A DNA stretch of 52,774 nt from an uncultured Saccharospirillaceae bacterium (GTDB lineage Bacteria; Pseudomonadota; Gammaproteobacteria; Pseudomonadales; Oceanobacteraceae). Every line of letters begins with the position of its first letter. Positions within the stretch are counted from its first letter, which is position 1. The notes below the pieces were generated by a model that made no database searches, was not told where the DNA came from, and worked only from the letters and a program-made list of their open reading frames with translations. The stretch spans positions 1-52,774 of the forward strand of contig CANMOZ010000010.1 of the NCBI GenBank assembly GCA_947499545.1, given 5' to 3'. The position numbers were made by a program, and so were the translations under genes. Of the stretch, positions 34,964-44,548 are shown one piece after another.

Positions 34964-37900
34964 TTACTCAGCAGTAAAGTAAGTTACCTGTGCTTCTTGA
35001 GTGTTACCTTGGGCGGTATCACCTAACCAAGCACTCTTCAACTCACGAACACCCTTAACGGAGTATTTACCTGTAGATAATGGTGCATCGAAATTGATGG
35101 TCACACGGTATCTTGGCAAGAGATTATGATGCTCATTTTCAAGCGTTACTTTACAGTCTTTTAGGGTTGGAGCAACAGCCCCACCACCTATACTAGAAAC
35201 TGCAAACTCATTAGCACATTCAGATGCATCTATTGCTTCAACACCCCCAAGAGCATTCAAGAATGATGGTCTGTATGTCACATCGGTTAAATCCAACTGA
35301 TGGTCTGCATACATGACAAAGGTCAATGCAGTATTGGAATCATCCAACGCAGGTTCTAAAAGGTTAACGTCCAACTCACCTAAACGATTTTCTGCAGCAA
35401 ACAATGGTTTAGTAAACCATACAGCTGCTTGAGACTTATCCAGGTCAGATAGCTTAACTTCTGCCTTATGGAAGTCATCCCAGTTATTTCCGCTCAAGTC
35501 TTCAATACTACCAAAATCCATACGAACTTTATCGGTAGAAACATTATCAATGTTCAGCTCATCCGTGAATAGACTCGAGATAGAGCTCACATCAAATGAA
35601 CGCGGTTCAATCGATGGTTTAATGTGTAGTGTACGTCCATCTTCGCTCAGATAAACATTGCTACTGTTTAAATCAATTGTAGTTGATACAGTTGCAGTAT
35701 TTTCGCCACGGCTATCCGTATTCAATACAAGGTGAGATTTACGTGTAAGTTTAACGGCTTCATTAAATTTAACCGTAAAACCATATTCATCATAGTAAGC
35801 TTCAGTAACCAGAGGTGGCATCTTGTCTTTAACTACAACATTTGCACCTTCAGAAGCAACATTACTCACTTTATCCTGAACTGACTTGCCAAAGTTAATG
35901 ACGGCGCCATTTGCATTGGTTGCAAAATCTACAACTTTCGCTGTTTTCATAACAACCAAGTCACGAGCGATGCCTTCATCTTTCTCAGTAACACTATCAA
36001 CAACATCATAAGTCATACTGTCGTCATAAAGACGATTATTGCGCACATCCCAATTAAGAACGTGTTCTCCAGCAGCACTTAAGTTTGGTTGAGCGTTACT
36101 CACCAATTCAACATCTTCTGAGAAAGCGATACCAATATTGCTTGGTCCACTTTGCTCAGTGTTCCACTTTTTGAAACCTTCAGCAGAGTACACACCCAGT
36201 TGATTGATTTGCGTGAGCTTAACAAGATCTGTTGCAGGATCATTATCAAGATCAAGTGATTGAACATCCAATTTAGCAAAACGCTTTTCTTCTACCAGGT
36301 CTTCAGAATCAGCAAAAAGGGTATGCAGGCTGTACTGCTTCTCACGCTCACCCGTACCGACAGCTTCTTCATAGCTATGAACTTTTGATTCACCTAGAAG
36401 ACGTGGAGTGATCGGCAAAATGACATGCCCACTCTTTGCATCAACGCCATCGATGACATTTTCACCACCATGACCGGCAGAATGTAGCCCTGCTTGACCG
36501 TCCCCAAGGGTATTCAACCCGTATGCATACTGCACTACAGGGAATGGAGTGACTTTATCTACCAAGGTTACGTAAGCTGAATTGACTTTTTCACCGTTGT
36601 ATAGTTCAGGCACAACAGGTGTAATCACAACAACATCACCTACACGTACATTGTCTAGCATAAACTCATTGCTTTTAGCAGACAAAGTTGCAACAGAACT
36701 GCTTTTCACCAGAGACTTAGCTTCTTCTGGAAGACGGATATCAAAACCATGTGATCCAAAAGTCAGTTTACTTCCAAGGCGTTTTACGGAAACTTTGTAT
36801 TGAGCAACACCTGCAACCGGTGTGAACTTAATACGAGCGGCGCTACGGCTAACAGCTACGTCGTTTGTACCAGGTACTTCATGCTGAAGCGTTTGCAATT
36901 GCTCTAGAAGGACTTCAATACGACCAGTATCGGTTTCAATATTTAGGTGCTGTAAACCATAACGATTTTCTAAATCGCTAAAGCCTGTTTCGTCATAAGC
37001 GTAGACGTTACCACCCACAAAAACCTGCTCTGCTTTAAAGGTACCTGATACGGTTGGAAGGTCACCAACTGTACGAAGTGCCAGTTTCACGTAACGGTTA
37101 TTTTCGGTATTAGCCGCTGTACCTTCAAAGTTAGTTCCTTCAACAATGCTATCGTAGGAAACGGGGTCTTTCGTTTCTTTAGAACTCGGCGTATTGGTTA
37201 ACTCATTACCTTCAAGGAAAGGTGTGTGTTGTCTATCTAGGAAAGCATTACCTTTCAAATACACGTTAAAATCAACAGCGTCAGAGTTCTTAATAGACAG
37301 TCCTTTTACAGCTGCTAGCTGCTTACGCAAGCTATCTTTCAACTCAACTTTCAAGACTGAGTAACGAACACTTGCATAATCATCAAAACGCGATTCAATT
37401 TTTGCAGATTTAATCGCTATGCGATGGCCACTTTCGTGTGTTAATACTACATGCCGTTTCAGATCCAACATGTTATCTTCTAGTAATTCACTAAAAGTAA
37501 TCTCCAGCTGGGTAACATCTTTTGATGACAAACGTCCAACCGCTGTATTAGGCCCACCAACAACAGTTGCTCCATCTATTTCTTTTGCACCATAAACCGA
37601 ACTCACAAATGGTGCTTCTTGATCTAGCTTAACAGTTGTATCAATAATCACATAACCTGCATCAATTTCAGTTTTACTATGCAAATGAGCGGATTGACCT
37701 TCCGTTGTCAGTGTATTTCTAAGAGCTACATTTCCATGCTGAACAGGCTTCAAACCTGAACCACTCAGATCCAATGCAACAGGGTTCCATGGGCTCGAAA
37801 TGGAAAATTCCATACCTTCAGGTACGTTCTTGAAAACAACCTTACCATGATCATCAGCAGTTGCTTTTATGGAAACGGCTTTATACTCAACAATCGTTTG

Positions 37901-38569
37901 AACTTCTGATTTGCTTGTATTATGGAAGCTTGTTAGAACTTCTTCTTGTTGTCCGTTATAAACCTTTGTATTTGCCGTCAAGGTCAACTCTTGACCTGCA
38001 CCAACACCAAGAGATTCATTGTTTCCGTCTTGCTTAACAAACGCTTTTAATTTCAGACCACGTTCAGGCAGCATTACCTTACTGATGTTAGCTGTAAAAG
38101 GTTTAAATACCACTGTATTAGGATTCGTTACGCTAACGTTGCCACCCTTATCGGTCGTTGAATCTACGCTATCATGAATATGTACCATCACTGGCACGTC
38201 AACAGTTGCGCCTACGTATTTTTCACCCGCATCAATATCAACGGTCAGCGTACCGGTATAAAGATCACGTTCACCTTTTACAAGACCTGACACACCAACA
38301 TTTTTCAGAACAAATGCACCTTGTTCATTTGTTTTAACTGTCTGACCACCAACACTAATTTTAGCGTCTTTTATCGCTTCGTTTTTGTCACTCCCAGAAA
38401 ATACAAAACCTTGTATATCACCGGTCGCTTGATCCTGATTTTCAACAAAACCACCTGTACGACTTGTACTTTCAGTCGTTGAAGTGGAATCATCTCCTTC
38501 AGAAAGATGACACCCTTGCAAACCGAATGCAGCACTGATCGCAACTGCTAGAGAAAGCTTTTTATACAT
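34964..38569 (-). CDS. Large Ig-like surface lipoprotein
   Basis: At 1,201 residues it starts with a lipoprotein signal peptide, lipobox GLQGC (Cys20), then a Ser/Thr-rich linker. Residues about 55-120 look like a carboxypeptidase-regulatory/SdrD-B-type repeat (DIQGFVFSGSDKNEAIKDAKISVGG). Further regions resemble bacterial Ig-like domains of the SbsA type: TQLEITFSELLEDN near 355 and PPLVTEAYYDEYGFTVKFNEAV near 935. There is no enzyme motif. Likely an outer-membrane or cell-surface adhesin or structural protein. ATG at 38569 follows AAGGA, whereas the open-frame start at 38587 would disrupt the signal peptide. No neighbours in the same operon. Confidence 0.82.
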   Translation of the reverse strand: MYKKLSLAVAISAAFGLQGCHLSEGDDSTSTTESTSRTGGFVENQDQATGDIQGFVFSGSDKNEAIKDAKISVGGQTVKTNEQGAFVLKNVGVSGLVKGERDLYTGTLTVDIDAGEKYVGATVDVPVMVHIHDSVDSTTDKGGNVSVTNPNTVVFKPFTANISKVMLPERGLKLKAFVKQDGNNESLGVGAGQELTLTANTKVYNGQQEEVLTSFHNTSKSEVQTIVEYKAVSIKATADDHGKVVFKNVPEGMEFSISSPWNPVALDLSGSGLKPVQHGNVALRNTLTTEGQSAHLHSKTEIDAGYVIIDTTVKLDQEAPFVSSVYGAKEIDGATVVGGPNTAVGRLSSKDVTQLEITFSELLEDNMLDLKRHVVLTHESGHRIAIKSAKIESRFDDYASVRYSVLKVELKDSLRKQLAAVKGLSIKNSDAVDFNVYLKGNAFLDRQHTPFLEGNELTNTPSSKETKDPVSYDSIVEGTNFEGTAANTENNRYVKLALRTVGDLPTVSGTFKAEQVFVGGNVYAYDETGFSDLENRYGLQHLNIETDTGRIEVLLEQLQTLQHEVPGTNDVAVSRSAARIKFTPVAGVAQYKVSVKRLGSKLTFGSHGFDIRLPEEAKSLVKSSSVATLSAKSNEFMLDNVRVGDVVVITPVVPELYNGEKVNSAYVTLVDKVTPFPVVQYAYGLNTLGDGQAGLHSAGHGGENVIDGVDAKSGHVILPITPRLLGESKVHSYEEAVGTGEREKQYSLHTLFADSEDLVEEKRFAKLDVQSLDLDNDPATDLVKLTQINQLGVYSAEGFKKWNTEQSGPSNIGIAFSEDVELVSNAQPNLSAAGEHVLNWDVRNNRLYDDSMTYDVVDSVTEKDEGIARDLVVMKTAKVVDFATNANGAVINFGKSVQDKVSNVASEGANVVVKDKMPPLVTEAYYDEYGFTVKFNEAVKLTRKSHLVLNTDSRGENTATVSTTIDLNSSNVYLSEDGRTLHIKPSIEPRSFDVSSISSLFTDELNIDNVSTDKVRMDFGSIEDLSGNNWDDFHKAEVKLSDLDKSQAAVWFTKPLFAAENRLGELDVNLLEPALDDSNTALTFVMYADHQLDLTDVTYRPSFLNALGGVEAIDASECANEFAVSSIGGGAVAPTLKDCKVTLENEHHNLLPRYRVTINFDAPLSTGKYSVKGVRELKSAWLGDTAQGNTQEAQVTYFTAE

Positions 38570-38882
38570 TCTGTATTCCTTAGCCACTTCCTTCCCACCT
38601 TAACGTTTATTCGTTAAAACCCTGAAAGGTAAAGCATCAAATTACCGCTTACTTTCCCACTTGCATTGGAAAAATAAACGCTCACCCATCGCTTGCTGAT
38701 TTCAAAAAAAATACAATACATTCGTTTTCAATCGATATAATTTTAAAAACAAATTTCTTGTTTCAAATACTTTTAGAGAAAACAACAACCTTTTAATTTG
38801 GGCACAGTGTATGAAAAATACTGACTCGGTTCATGGCATCGAAAAGCAATTAATCTAAAGAGTACATAATTGCGATCTTGAC

Positions 38883-38956
38883 TTGTAATCCATAAAAACC
38901 CTTAATCACAAAAAACAAATGGGAGATTGCTTACACAGTCTCTCAATGGATTACAA
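38883..38956. repeat. Inverted repeat pair, 11-bp arms
   Basis: TTGTAATCCAT (38883-38893) is the exact reverse complement of ATGGATTACAA (38946-38956). Inside, GAGA and TCTC (38933-38936 and 38940-38943 approx.) may extend the folding. The 74-bp size resembles a miniature hairpin element; no copy elsewhere in the window was noticed. Confidence 0.55.
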
Positions 38957-39062
38957 ATGCGCCACTAAAGTGAAGCTATAATCCTAGAATCACATAACGA
39001 CCCGTAAGAGATTTACCATACATAATTGTAAATAACTTACGCAGCATTATAATTTTCTCAAT

Positions 39063-39084
39063 CAGTTGTCATTAACGACAACTG
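39063..39084. repeat. Short perfect inverted repeat
   Basis: CAGTTGTC (39063-39070) and GACAACTG (39077-39084) are perfect arms around ATTAAC. It lies about 160 bp beyond the holA 3' end. Could be an operator or part of a weak terminator; no T-run follows. Confidence 0.5.
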
Positions 39085-39247
39085 CCGAGTGAAACATTAA
39101 GAAGGGAGATAATGGTTTTAGAATAGAAATAGTTCTAAGAATCCAACCCATCTTATGGGTTTAATGGTATCAGCCAGAACGAATTAAATATCAAAATGTA
39201 AGAAATCAACCAATCACATCATAAGTGATTAGCTTGCATCAAAGGTT

Positions 39248-40300
39248 TCAGGGTGCTACTTCTAGTTCATCCCAAAACATTTGGTCTATAAATAGAGGGG
39301 AACCCGTTATGGATAAAATTAAATATTCAAACCCCATATGGATCAATGCATTGTTGGAAGCGAGTGTACGCTGCTTTATGAGCTGATCCATTCTTGCTAA
39401 AGATTTCATACCTACTTCCAATGTCTCATTGGAGGTGCGGTTTATCGCCATTTGATAGGGTCTTTGTCGCCTTGGCCATACACCAAGTTTCTGCCATTCA
39501 CTTTGTGGTCGATATCGCAACTCATACATCAAACGTATTTCTCGCGCTAATGCCCAAAGTAACAACGTTGGCTCCGTTCCTTCTTCCCACAAAATACGAA
39601 ATATCTTCAATGCTCTAAGCGAATTTCCTTCAATGCAGGCTTCAGATAACGCAAAAACATCATAGCGCTGATAGTCAACCAGAACGCCCTCAAGGTGCTC
39701 AATATCGCAGTCCCCTTGATGCACCACAGCCATTTTCTCAATGGCTTGAGAGGCTGCCAATAAATTACCTTCAGTGTGATCAATCAACGACTTGACCGCC
39801 ATAGGCGTTAATCGTAACCCCACTTGCTGAGCTCTTTGTTGCAGCCAGCCCGGCATACGGGTCAGATTCAATGGCCATACAGGAAGCTGTACACCCATCT
39901 GATCAATCGACTTGACCCAAGCTTGATTTTGGATTTTCTTTTCTAATTTAGAGAAGACCTGTATTAGAACAACTTGATCTTCATTGGCAGAGGTTACTAA
40001 TTCATTTAGATATTGACTGGCTGCTTCGTTTAACAGTTCAGCCGTTGGGACCAAGACTAAAATCACTTTACGAAGCGCAAAGAGTGATAAGGCTTGCGCT
40101 GAGGTTAATAATTGTTCCCAGTCAAAGCCTGGCTCCAACACCCAGCGTTCAATTTCATCAAATCCAAGTGACCGAGCCCTTGTAACAAAGGCAGCAACCG
40201 CCTCTTGAATCAACAACACCTCATCCCCTGAAATAAGATACACAGGTTTAAGAGAGGGCTGCTGCAGATGCTGATGCCAATCTTCCAATTTCAATCGCAT
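39248..40300 (-). CDS. holA: DNA polymerase III delta subunit HolA
   Basis: HolA is the clamp-loader subunit that opens the beta sliding clamp. The 350-residue protein matches the family in length and pattern: PVYLISGDEVLLIQEA at the N-terminus, AQALSLFALRKVILV, the middle LIDHTEGNLLAASQAIEKMA and the C-terminal collar region LLWALAREIRLMYELR. It is the last gene of the leuS-lptE-holA block, with 141 bp separating it from lptE. That gap contains an imperfect hairpin at about 40346-40396 but no gene. Confidence 0.95.
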   Translation of the reverse strand: MRLKLEDWHQHLQQPSLKPVYLISGDEVLLIQEAVAAFVTRARSLGFDEIERWVLEPGFDWEQLLTSAQALSLFALRKVILVLVPTAELLNEAASQYLNELVTSANEDQVVLIQVFSKLEKKIQNQAWVKSIDQMGVQLPVWPLNLTRMPGWLQQRAQQVGLRLTPMAVKSLIDHTEGNLLAASQAIEKMAVVHQGDCDIEHLEGVLVDYQRYDVFALSEACIEGNSLRALKIFRILWEEGTEPTLLLWALAREIRLMYELRYRPQSEWQKLGVWPRRQRPYQMAINRTSNETLEVGMKSLARMDQLIKQRTLASNNALIHMGFEYLILSITGSPLFIDQMFWDELEVAP

Positions 40301-40441
40301 AGCACGATACCAAAATTGGCGCTATTCATTGTCGCTCCAAGCTCAATCAATCTCATTACCCTTAGACTGAGGCTCAATGAGTTGATTGGATTGCGTCTTT
40401 GATTGATTAAATGGTGCATCCGTGTTCTGGCTAGGGGATAC

Positions 40442-41008
40442 CTACGTATCGCGTTCAATGGGCTCATCTATTTTGGCCCAACTGGCTAACTCAATATTAA
40501 GTCGATAAATGAGTTGTAACGCTACATCTTGAGCAAGTCGCTCACGCAGCGTCGCATCTGCTTGCTCTTGTCCGATGGTATTATTGGTTAAACGAGATTG
40601 CGTCCTTGACGTCGAGATCGTGCCATTAATGGGTGGCTTTTCTGGTTCAACAAGTGAGCTTAATCGATAGTTTATTTGATAATGATATTCGTAACTGGTC
40701 GCGCTGGTGCTTGCATCTACGGACAAAGCGAATTGCTTAAAATCAGGGTCGCTTAATGTTATTGCCGTCACTGCTGTCGGTTCATTAACTTTTGATCCCC
40801 GCTGAGTCAACTGTTCTTTTAGAGCATTGGAGACTAATAAAACTTCTTTATCCCCAATAATTTTTACGTCTTGCAAGGGCTTGGCGATTCTGGCTTGCCC
40901 TCTGAGCTGAAACCCACAAGCGGTTATGAAGGACATAGTCATCGCCAAAGCAAACAAGGGGACTTGGTTTTTAACAGAGTGAAGCATCGCCTGACTGAAA
41001 TTAACCAT
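40442..41008 (-). CDS. lptE: LPS-assembly lipoprotein LptE
   Basis: LptE forms the outer-membrane LPS translocon with LptD. The 188-residue precursor has lipobox ITAC (Cys31), followed by GFQLRGQARIAKPLQDV, the typical LptE start, and the ATLRERLAQDVALQLIYRL helix near the end. It lies 96 bp downstream of leuS and upstream of holA, the conserved gammaproteobacterial order. A GAGG ribosome site precedes the ATG. Confidence 0.95.
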   Translation of the reverse strand: MVNFSQAMLHSVKNQVPLFALAMTMSFITACGFQLRGQARIAKPLQDVKIIGDKEVLLVSNALKEQLTQRGSKVNEPTAVTAITLSDPDFKQFALSVDASTSATSYEYHYQINYRLSSLVEPEKPPINGTISTSRTQSRLTNNTIGQEQADATLRERLAQDVALQLIYRLNIELASWAKIDEPIERDT

Positions 41009-41104
41009 ATACCCTCAATACGCTTTTTGGAATTTTCCAACATTGGGCTCTAGAACGAAAGCCCAATGCTGTTTCACTCAGATGGTGTTTAAAGCCCTTA
41101 AAGG

Positions 41105-43690
41105 TTAACTCACCACAACATTAACGAGTTTACCAGGAACCACGATCACTCGACGAACCGCCTTACCCTCTATAAAGCGCTGAACGTTCGGTTCTTCCAT
41201 AGCCAAGTGCTCTACTTGATCCTTTGGCATATCTGCCGCAACTTGGATACGGCCACGCACCTTACCGTTCACCTGTACGACGACTTCAAGGCTATCTCGC
41301 ACCAAAGCATCCGGATCGACGACGGGCCAACTGGCATCAATCAATAGACCCGTATGCCCCATTTCTTCCCAAATAGCCTGAGTCATGTGAGGGGCAATGG
41401 GTGACAGCATCAATACCATGGCATCCAAGGCTTCAGCCGTCACAGCACGCCCTTGAGGGTCATTACGATCCACTTTCTGTACGCTGTTGAGGAGTTCCAT
41501 GATGGCAGCAATAGCCGTATTGAAGTGATAGCGACGACCAATGTCATCACTGACCTTTTGAATCGTTTCATGCGTTTTACGTCGTACGGCTTTCAGCTCA
41601 TCGTGTAGGCTATCTTTTTCTAATGCGGGGACTTCATGGCCTGTAATCAACTCATGCGCAAGTCGCCACATACGGTTTAGGAATTTGTATGCCCCCTGAA
41701 CGCCCGAATCTGTCCACTCCAAAGATAACTCAGGTGGCGCAGCAAACATGGCGAACAAGCGTACGGTATCCGCGCCGTAGCGCTCCACAACAGGGATAGG
41801 TTCCACACCGTTGTTCTTAGACTTTGACATCTTGCTAACACCGGCACACTGTAAGGTCTCGCCTGTTGAACGATCTTTAGCGCCCAAAACACGACCTTTT
41901 TCATCACGTTCAATGTCAACCTCTGCTGGAGCAACCCACTCTTTACCTCCTTCCGAAGACGCTTTATAAAAAGCTTCGGAAAGCACCATGCCCTGACACA
42001 ACAGGTTCTTGAAGGGCTCATCAGAGTTAACAAGACCAGTATCACGCATCAATTTATGAAAGAAACGAGCATAAAGTAAGTGCATCACCGCATGCTCAAT
42101 ACCACCGATGTATTGATCGACGGGCAACCAGTAATTGGCTTCAGTAGGGTCCAGCATTGCGTCTTTGCAATCAGGTGTACAATAGCGCGCGTAATACCAA
42201 GAAGATTCCATAAAGGTATCAAAGGTATCTGTTTCTGGGTAAAGGGTTTTACCCTCAACGTCTTTGGCAGAAAAATCAGGGTGTTCTTTTAACGGAGAAC
42301 TTGCACCAGAGAGCGTCACATCCGTTGGCAACTTGACGGGCAGCGTATCATCAGGCACCGGAACAGACTGCCCATCCGCTGTATTCAGCATGGGGATTGG
42401 AGCCCCCCAATAACGTTGGCGGCTCACACCCCAGTCTCTTAAGCGGTAATTAACTTTTCGCTCACCTTTACCTAGCGACTGCAAACGATCTGTAATTGCA
42501 TTGAAAGCCGCATCAAAATCCAGCCCATCAAATTCACCCGAGTTCACCAGAAGGCCTTTGTCGATATAAGCCGCATCGTCAACGTTGACCTCAGAAGCAT
42601 CGGCAGGCGCAATCACTTGCTTGATTGGAAGGTCATATTTACTGGCAAATTCATGATCTCGCTCGTCATGACCCGGTACCGACATAACCGCTCCCGTACC
42701 GTACTCCATCAATACAAAGTTCGCACACCAAATCGGGAGCGATGCTCCTGTCAGCGGATGCTTCACTTCAATACCCGTCGGCACCCCTTTCTTTTCCATG
42801 GTGGCCATGTCAGCTTCGGAGGTTGAGCCTTTTTTACACTCTTCGATGAAGGAAGCTAACTCAGCATTGGATTGCGCTGCTTTTTGCGCCAAAGGGTGCC
42901 CAGCCGCAACCGCCACATAAGTAGCGCCCATAAAAGTATCAGGGCGAGTGGTATACACCACCAAAGGCTCCGATTCGCCTTCAACATCAAAGCTGATTTC
43001 TACCCCTTCTGAGCGACCAATCCAGTTACGCTGCATGGTTTTGACCTGTTCAGGCCAGCCATCTAACTTATCCAAGTCTTGAAGAAGCTCTTCAGCATAA
43101 TCCGTGATTTTGATAAACCATTGAGACATGTCCTTACGTTGAACCGGAGTATCACAACGCCAGCAACAGCCTTCTACAACCTGCTCATTCGCCAGCACCG
43201 TCATATCGGTTGGACACCAGTTCACCGCAGATACTTTTTTGTACGCCAACCCTTTTTCAACTAAGCGCGTAAAGAACCATTGCTCCCAGCGGTAATACTC
43301 GGGCTCGCAAGTCGTCACCTCTCTGTCCCAATCATAACCAAAACCCAATCGATCAAGCTCAGAACGCATTTCGGCGATGTTTTCATGAGTCCATTTTGAA
43401 GGCGCAACACCATGCTTAATGGCTGCATTTTCTGCTGGCATACCAAAACTGTCCCAACCCATGGGTTGCAACACATTCTTGCCCAACATTCGTTGATAAC
43501 GAGAGATGACATCGCCGATGGTATAGTTACGAACATGCCCCATATGCAGCTTGCCACTGGGGTAAGGCAGCATTGATAAGCAATAAAACTTCTCTTTCTG
43601 ATCGTCTTTAATCGCTTTGAAAACTTTATTTTTGGCCCAGAGACTTTGAACCTGTTGCTCAATCGTTTGAGGAGAATACTGTTCTTGCAT
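41105..43690 (-). CDS. leuS: Leucyl-tRNA synthetase
   Basis: LeuS charges tRNA-Leu. The 861-residue class I synthetase has [15 protein letters not shown] (HIGH motif), a CP1 editing domain with [16 protein letters not shown], the zinc-site Cys pairs (CCWRCDTPV), KMSKSKNNG (KMSKS) and the C-terminal [13 protein letters not shown] domain. The frame extends to 43723, but the ATG at 43690 ([15 protein letters not shown]) matches the known start; 43696 is also possible. It is the first gene of the leuS-lptE-holA block. Confidence 0.97.
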   Translation of the reverse strand: MQEQYSPQTIEQQVQSLWAKNKVFKAIKDDQKEKFYCLSMLPYPSGKLHMGHVRNYTIGDVISRYQRMLGKNVLQPMGWDSFGMPAENAAIKHGVAPSKWTHENIAEMRSELDRLGFGYDWDREVTTCEPEYYRWEQWFFTRLVEKGLAYKKVSAVNWCPTDMTVLANEQVVEGCCWRCDTPVQRKDMSQWFIKITDYAEELLQDLDKLDGWPEQVKTMQRNWIGRSEGVEISFDVEGESEPLVVYTTRPDTFMGATYVAVAAGHPLAQKAAQSNAELASFIEECKKGSTSEADMATMEKKGVPTGIEVKHPLTGASLPIWCANFVLMEYGTGAVMSVPGHDERDHEFASKYDLPIKQVIAPADASEVNVDDAAYIDKGLLVNSGEFDGLDFDAAFNAITDRLQSLGKGERKVNYRLRDWGVSRQRYWGAPIPMLNTADGQSVPVPDDTLPVKLPTDVTLSGASSPLKEHPDFSAKDVEGKTLYPETDTFDTFMESSWYYARYCTPDCKDAMLDPTEANYWLPVDQYIGGIEHAVMHLLYARFFHKLMRDTGLVNSDEPFKNLLCQGMVLSEAFYKASSEGGKEWVAPAEVDIERDEKGRVLGAKDRSTGETLQCAGVSKMSKSKNNGVEPIPVVERYGADTVRLFAMFAAPPELSLEWTDSGVQGAYKFLNRMWRLAHELITGHEVPALEKDSLHDELKAVRRKTHETIQKVSDDIGRRYHFNTAIAAIMELLNSVQKVDRNDPQGRAVTAEALDAMVLMLSPIAPHMTQAIWEEMGHTGLLIDASWPVVDPDALVRDSLEVVVQVNGKVRGRIQVAADMPKDQVEHLAMEEPNVQRFIEGKAVRRVIVVPGKLVNVVVS

Positions 43691-43870
43691 GGTCATGCGT
43701 ACAATTTCATCATCGAGTTGCAATGTTAACCCCGTAGGATACCTCAGAGCAGCATACTCTCATAGCGCTAAATACGTAGACGCGAGCATCTAGTGATGAA
43801 ATCTTAATCAGCGAAGGGGGGAATACAAGGCTAAGCGTCTAGCAGGAAATGCCCATAAGGAAATCACACA

Positions 43871-43895
43871 GTTATCCACAGATATTTTGGATAAC
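43871..43895. repeat. Inverted repeat with a consensus DnaA box
   Basis: GTTATCCA (43871-43878) and TGGATAAC (43888-43895) form perfect 8-bp arms. The left arm includes TTATCCACA (43872-43880), a consensus DnaA box. It lies about 180 bp upstream of leuS and 88 bp past the marR stop. A single box is weak evidence for DnaA control. Confidence 0.45.
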
Positions 43896-43982
43896 TTGCT
43901 TAAAGCATCCAATCAAAGAGGGTTTCAAGCATATGCGACCCAAAGCCAAAACACTGTTGCTTGGGCTTCGAGTCAAAAGAGG

Positions 43983-44414
43983 CTAGTCAGTTTGCACTGG
44001 AAGCCATTTCGAGAGCATATCTTTTACATCTGACGTATTAACTGACGCACTGTTGAGCCAGCGGTCATGCAGCGTCTTCATTCGCTCTTCAAGGGGAGCC
44101 CTTAATGCCTCACCAGAATCCGTGAGGTAAACCAGCCGAGCCCTATGATTCATCGGGTCACTTCGTCGCTCAACCAAACCTAGAGATTCCAAACGGTCAA
44201 TCACCCTTGACGTCTGATAACCCGGTTCACCCGTTCTTTCACAAATCGTGGTTTGCTGTATTCCTTGCTCAACAAAGAGGGTCTGCAATACAGGCCAATA
44301 GCGCTCAGACAATCCGAATTCTGCTTCCAGAACACGATTAACCTCTATCGCACACTGCTTTTGAACATGCCGCAACCAATACTCAATGTTTGAGTCCCAA
44401 TGCCAATCGGACAC
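43983..44414 (-). CDS. MarR-family transcriptional regulator
   Basis: This 143-residue winged-helix protein has the MarR core: RYWPVLQTLFVEQGIQQTTI, the recognition helix GYQTSRVIDRLESLGLVERR, and the wing SDPMNHRARLVYLTDSG. The start codon is GTG with AGG 9 nt upstream. It is the third gene after an MFP and an RND permease on the same strand, so it probably represses that pump. A palindrome upstream of the MFP gene and a half-site upstream of this gene are candidate operators. Confidence 0.92.
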   Translation of the reverse strand: MSDWHWDSNIEYWLRHVQKQCAIEVNRVLEAEFGLSERYWPVLQTLFVEQGIQQTTICERTGEPGYQTSRVIDRLESLGLVERRSDPMNHRARLVYLTDSGEALRAPLEERMKTLHDRWLNSASVNTSDVKDMLSKWLPVQTD

Positions 44415-44427
44415 AAGCTTTACCTAT

Positions 44428-44434
44428 ATTGTTA
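44428..44434 (-). promoter_or_regulatory. Candidate MarR half-site upstream of marR
   Basis: TAACAAT on the minus strand, 14-20 bp upstream of the marR start, equals the left half of the palindrome at 48938-48950. As a 7-base match alone it is weak; its position gives it some weight. Confidence 0.25.
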
Positions 44435-44548
44435 TCCTAAAAAACTATCTTACTGATTTTTCCATCAAGGTCGACCCAGAAAGTCGGATATGTGATGAGT
44501 TTCCAATGACTTATCCAGGTCTTATAACATCGTATAAGTCAATTAGCA

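Larger units (their letters stand above)
38570..39247. other. Long AT-rich gap with inverted repeats
   Basis: No gene is supported. The part next to 38569 presumably holds the lipoprotein promoter. Two inverted repeats, at 38883-38956 and 39063-39084, are listed separately. They could belong to a small RNA or a degraded mobile fragment. Confidence 0.45.

Noticed and set aside
43872..43880. DnaA box as a possible replication origin
   Set aside because: A single box, with another inside the MFP gene at 48120-48128; no cluster of boxes and no origin-type genes such as dnaA or dnaN nearby.
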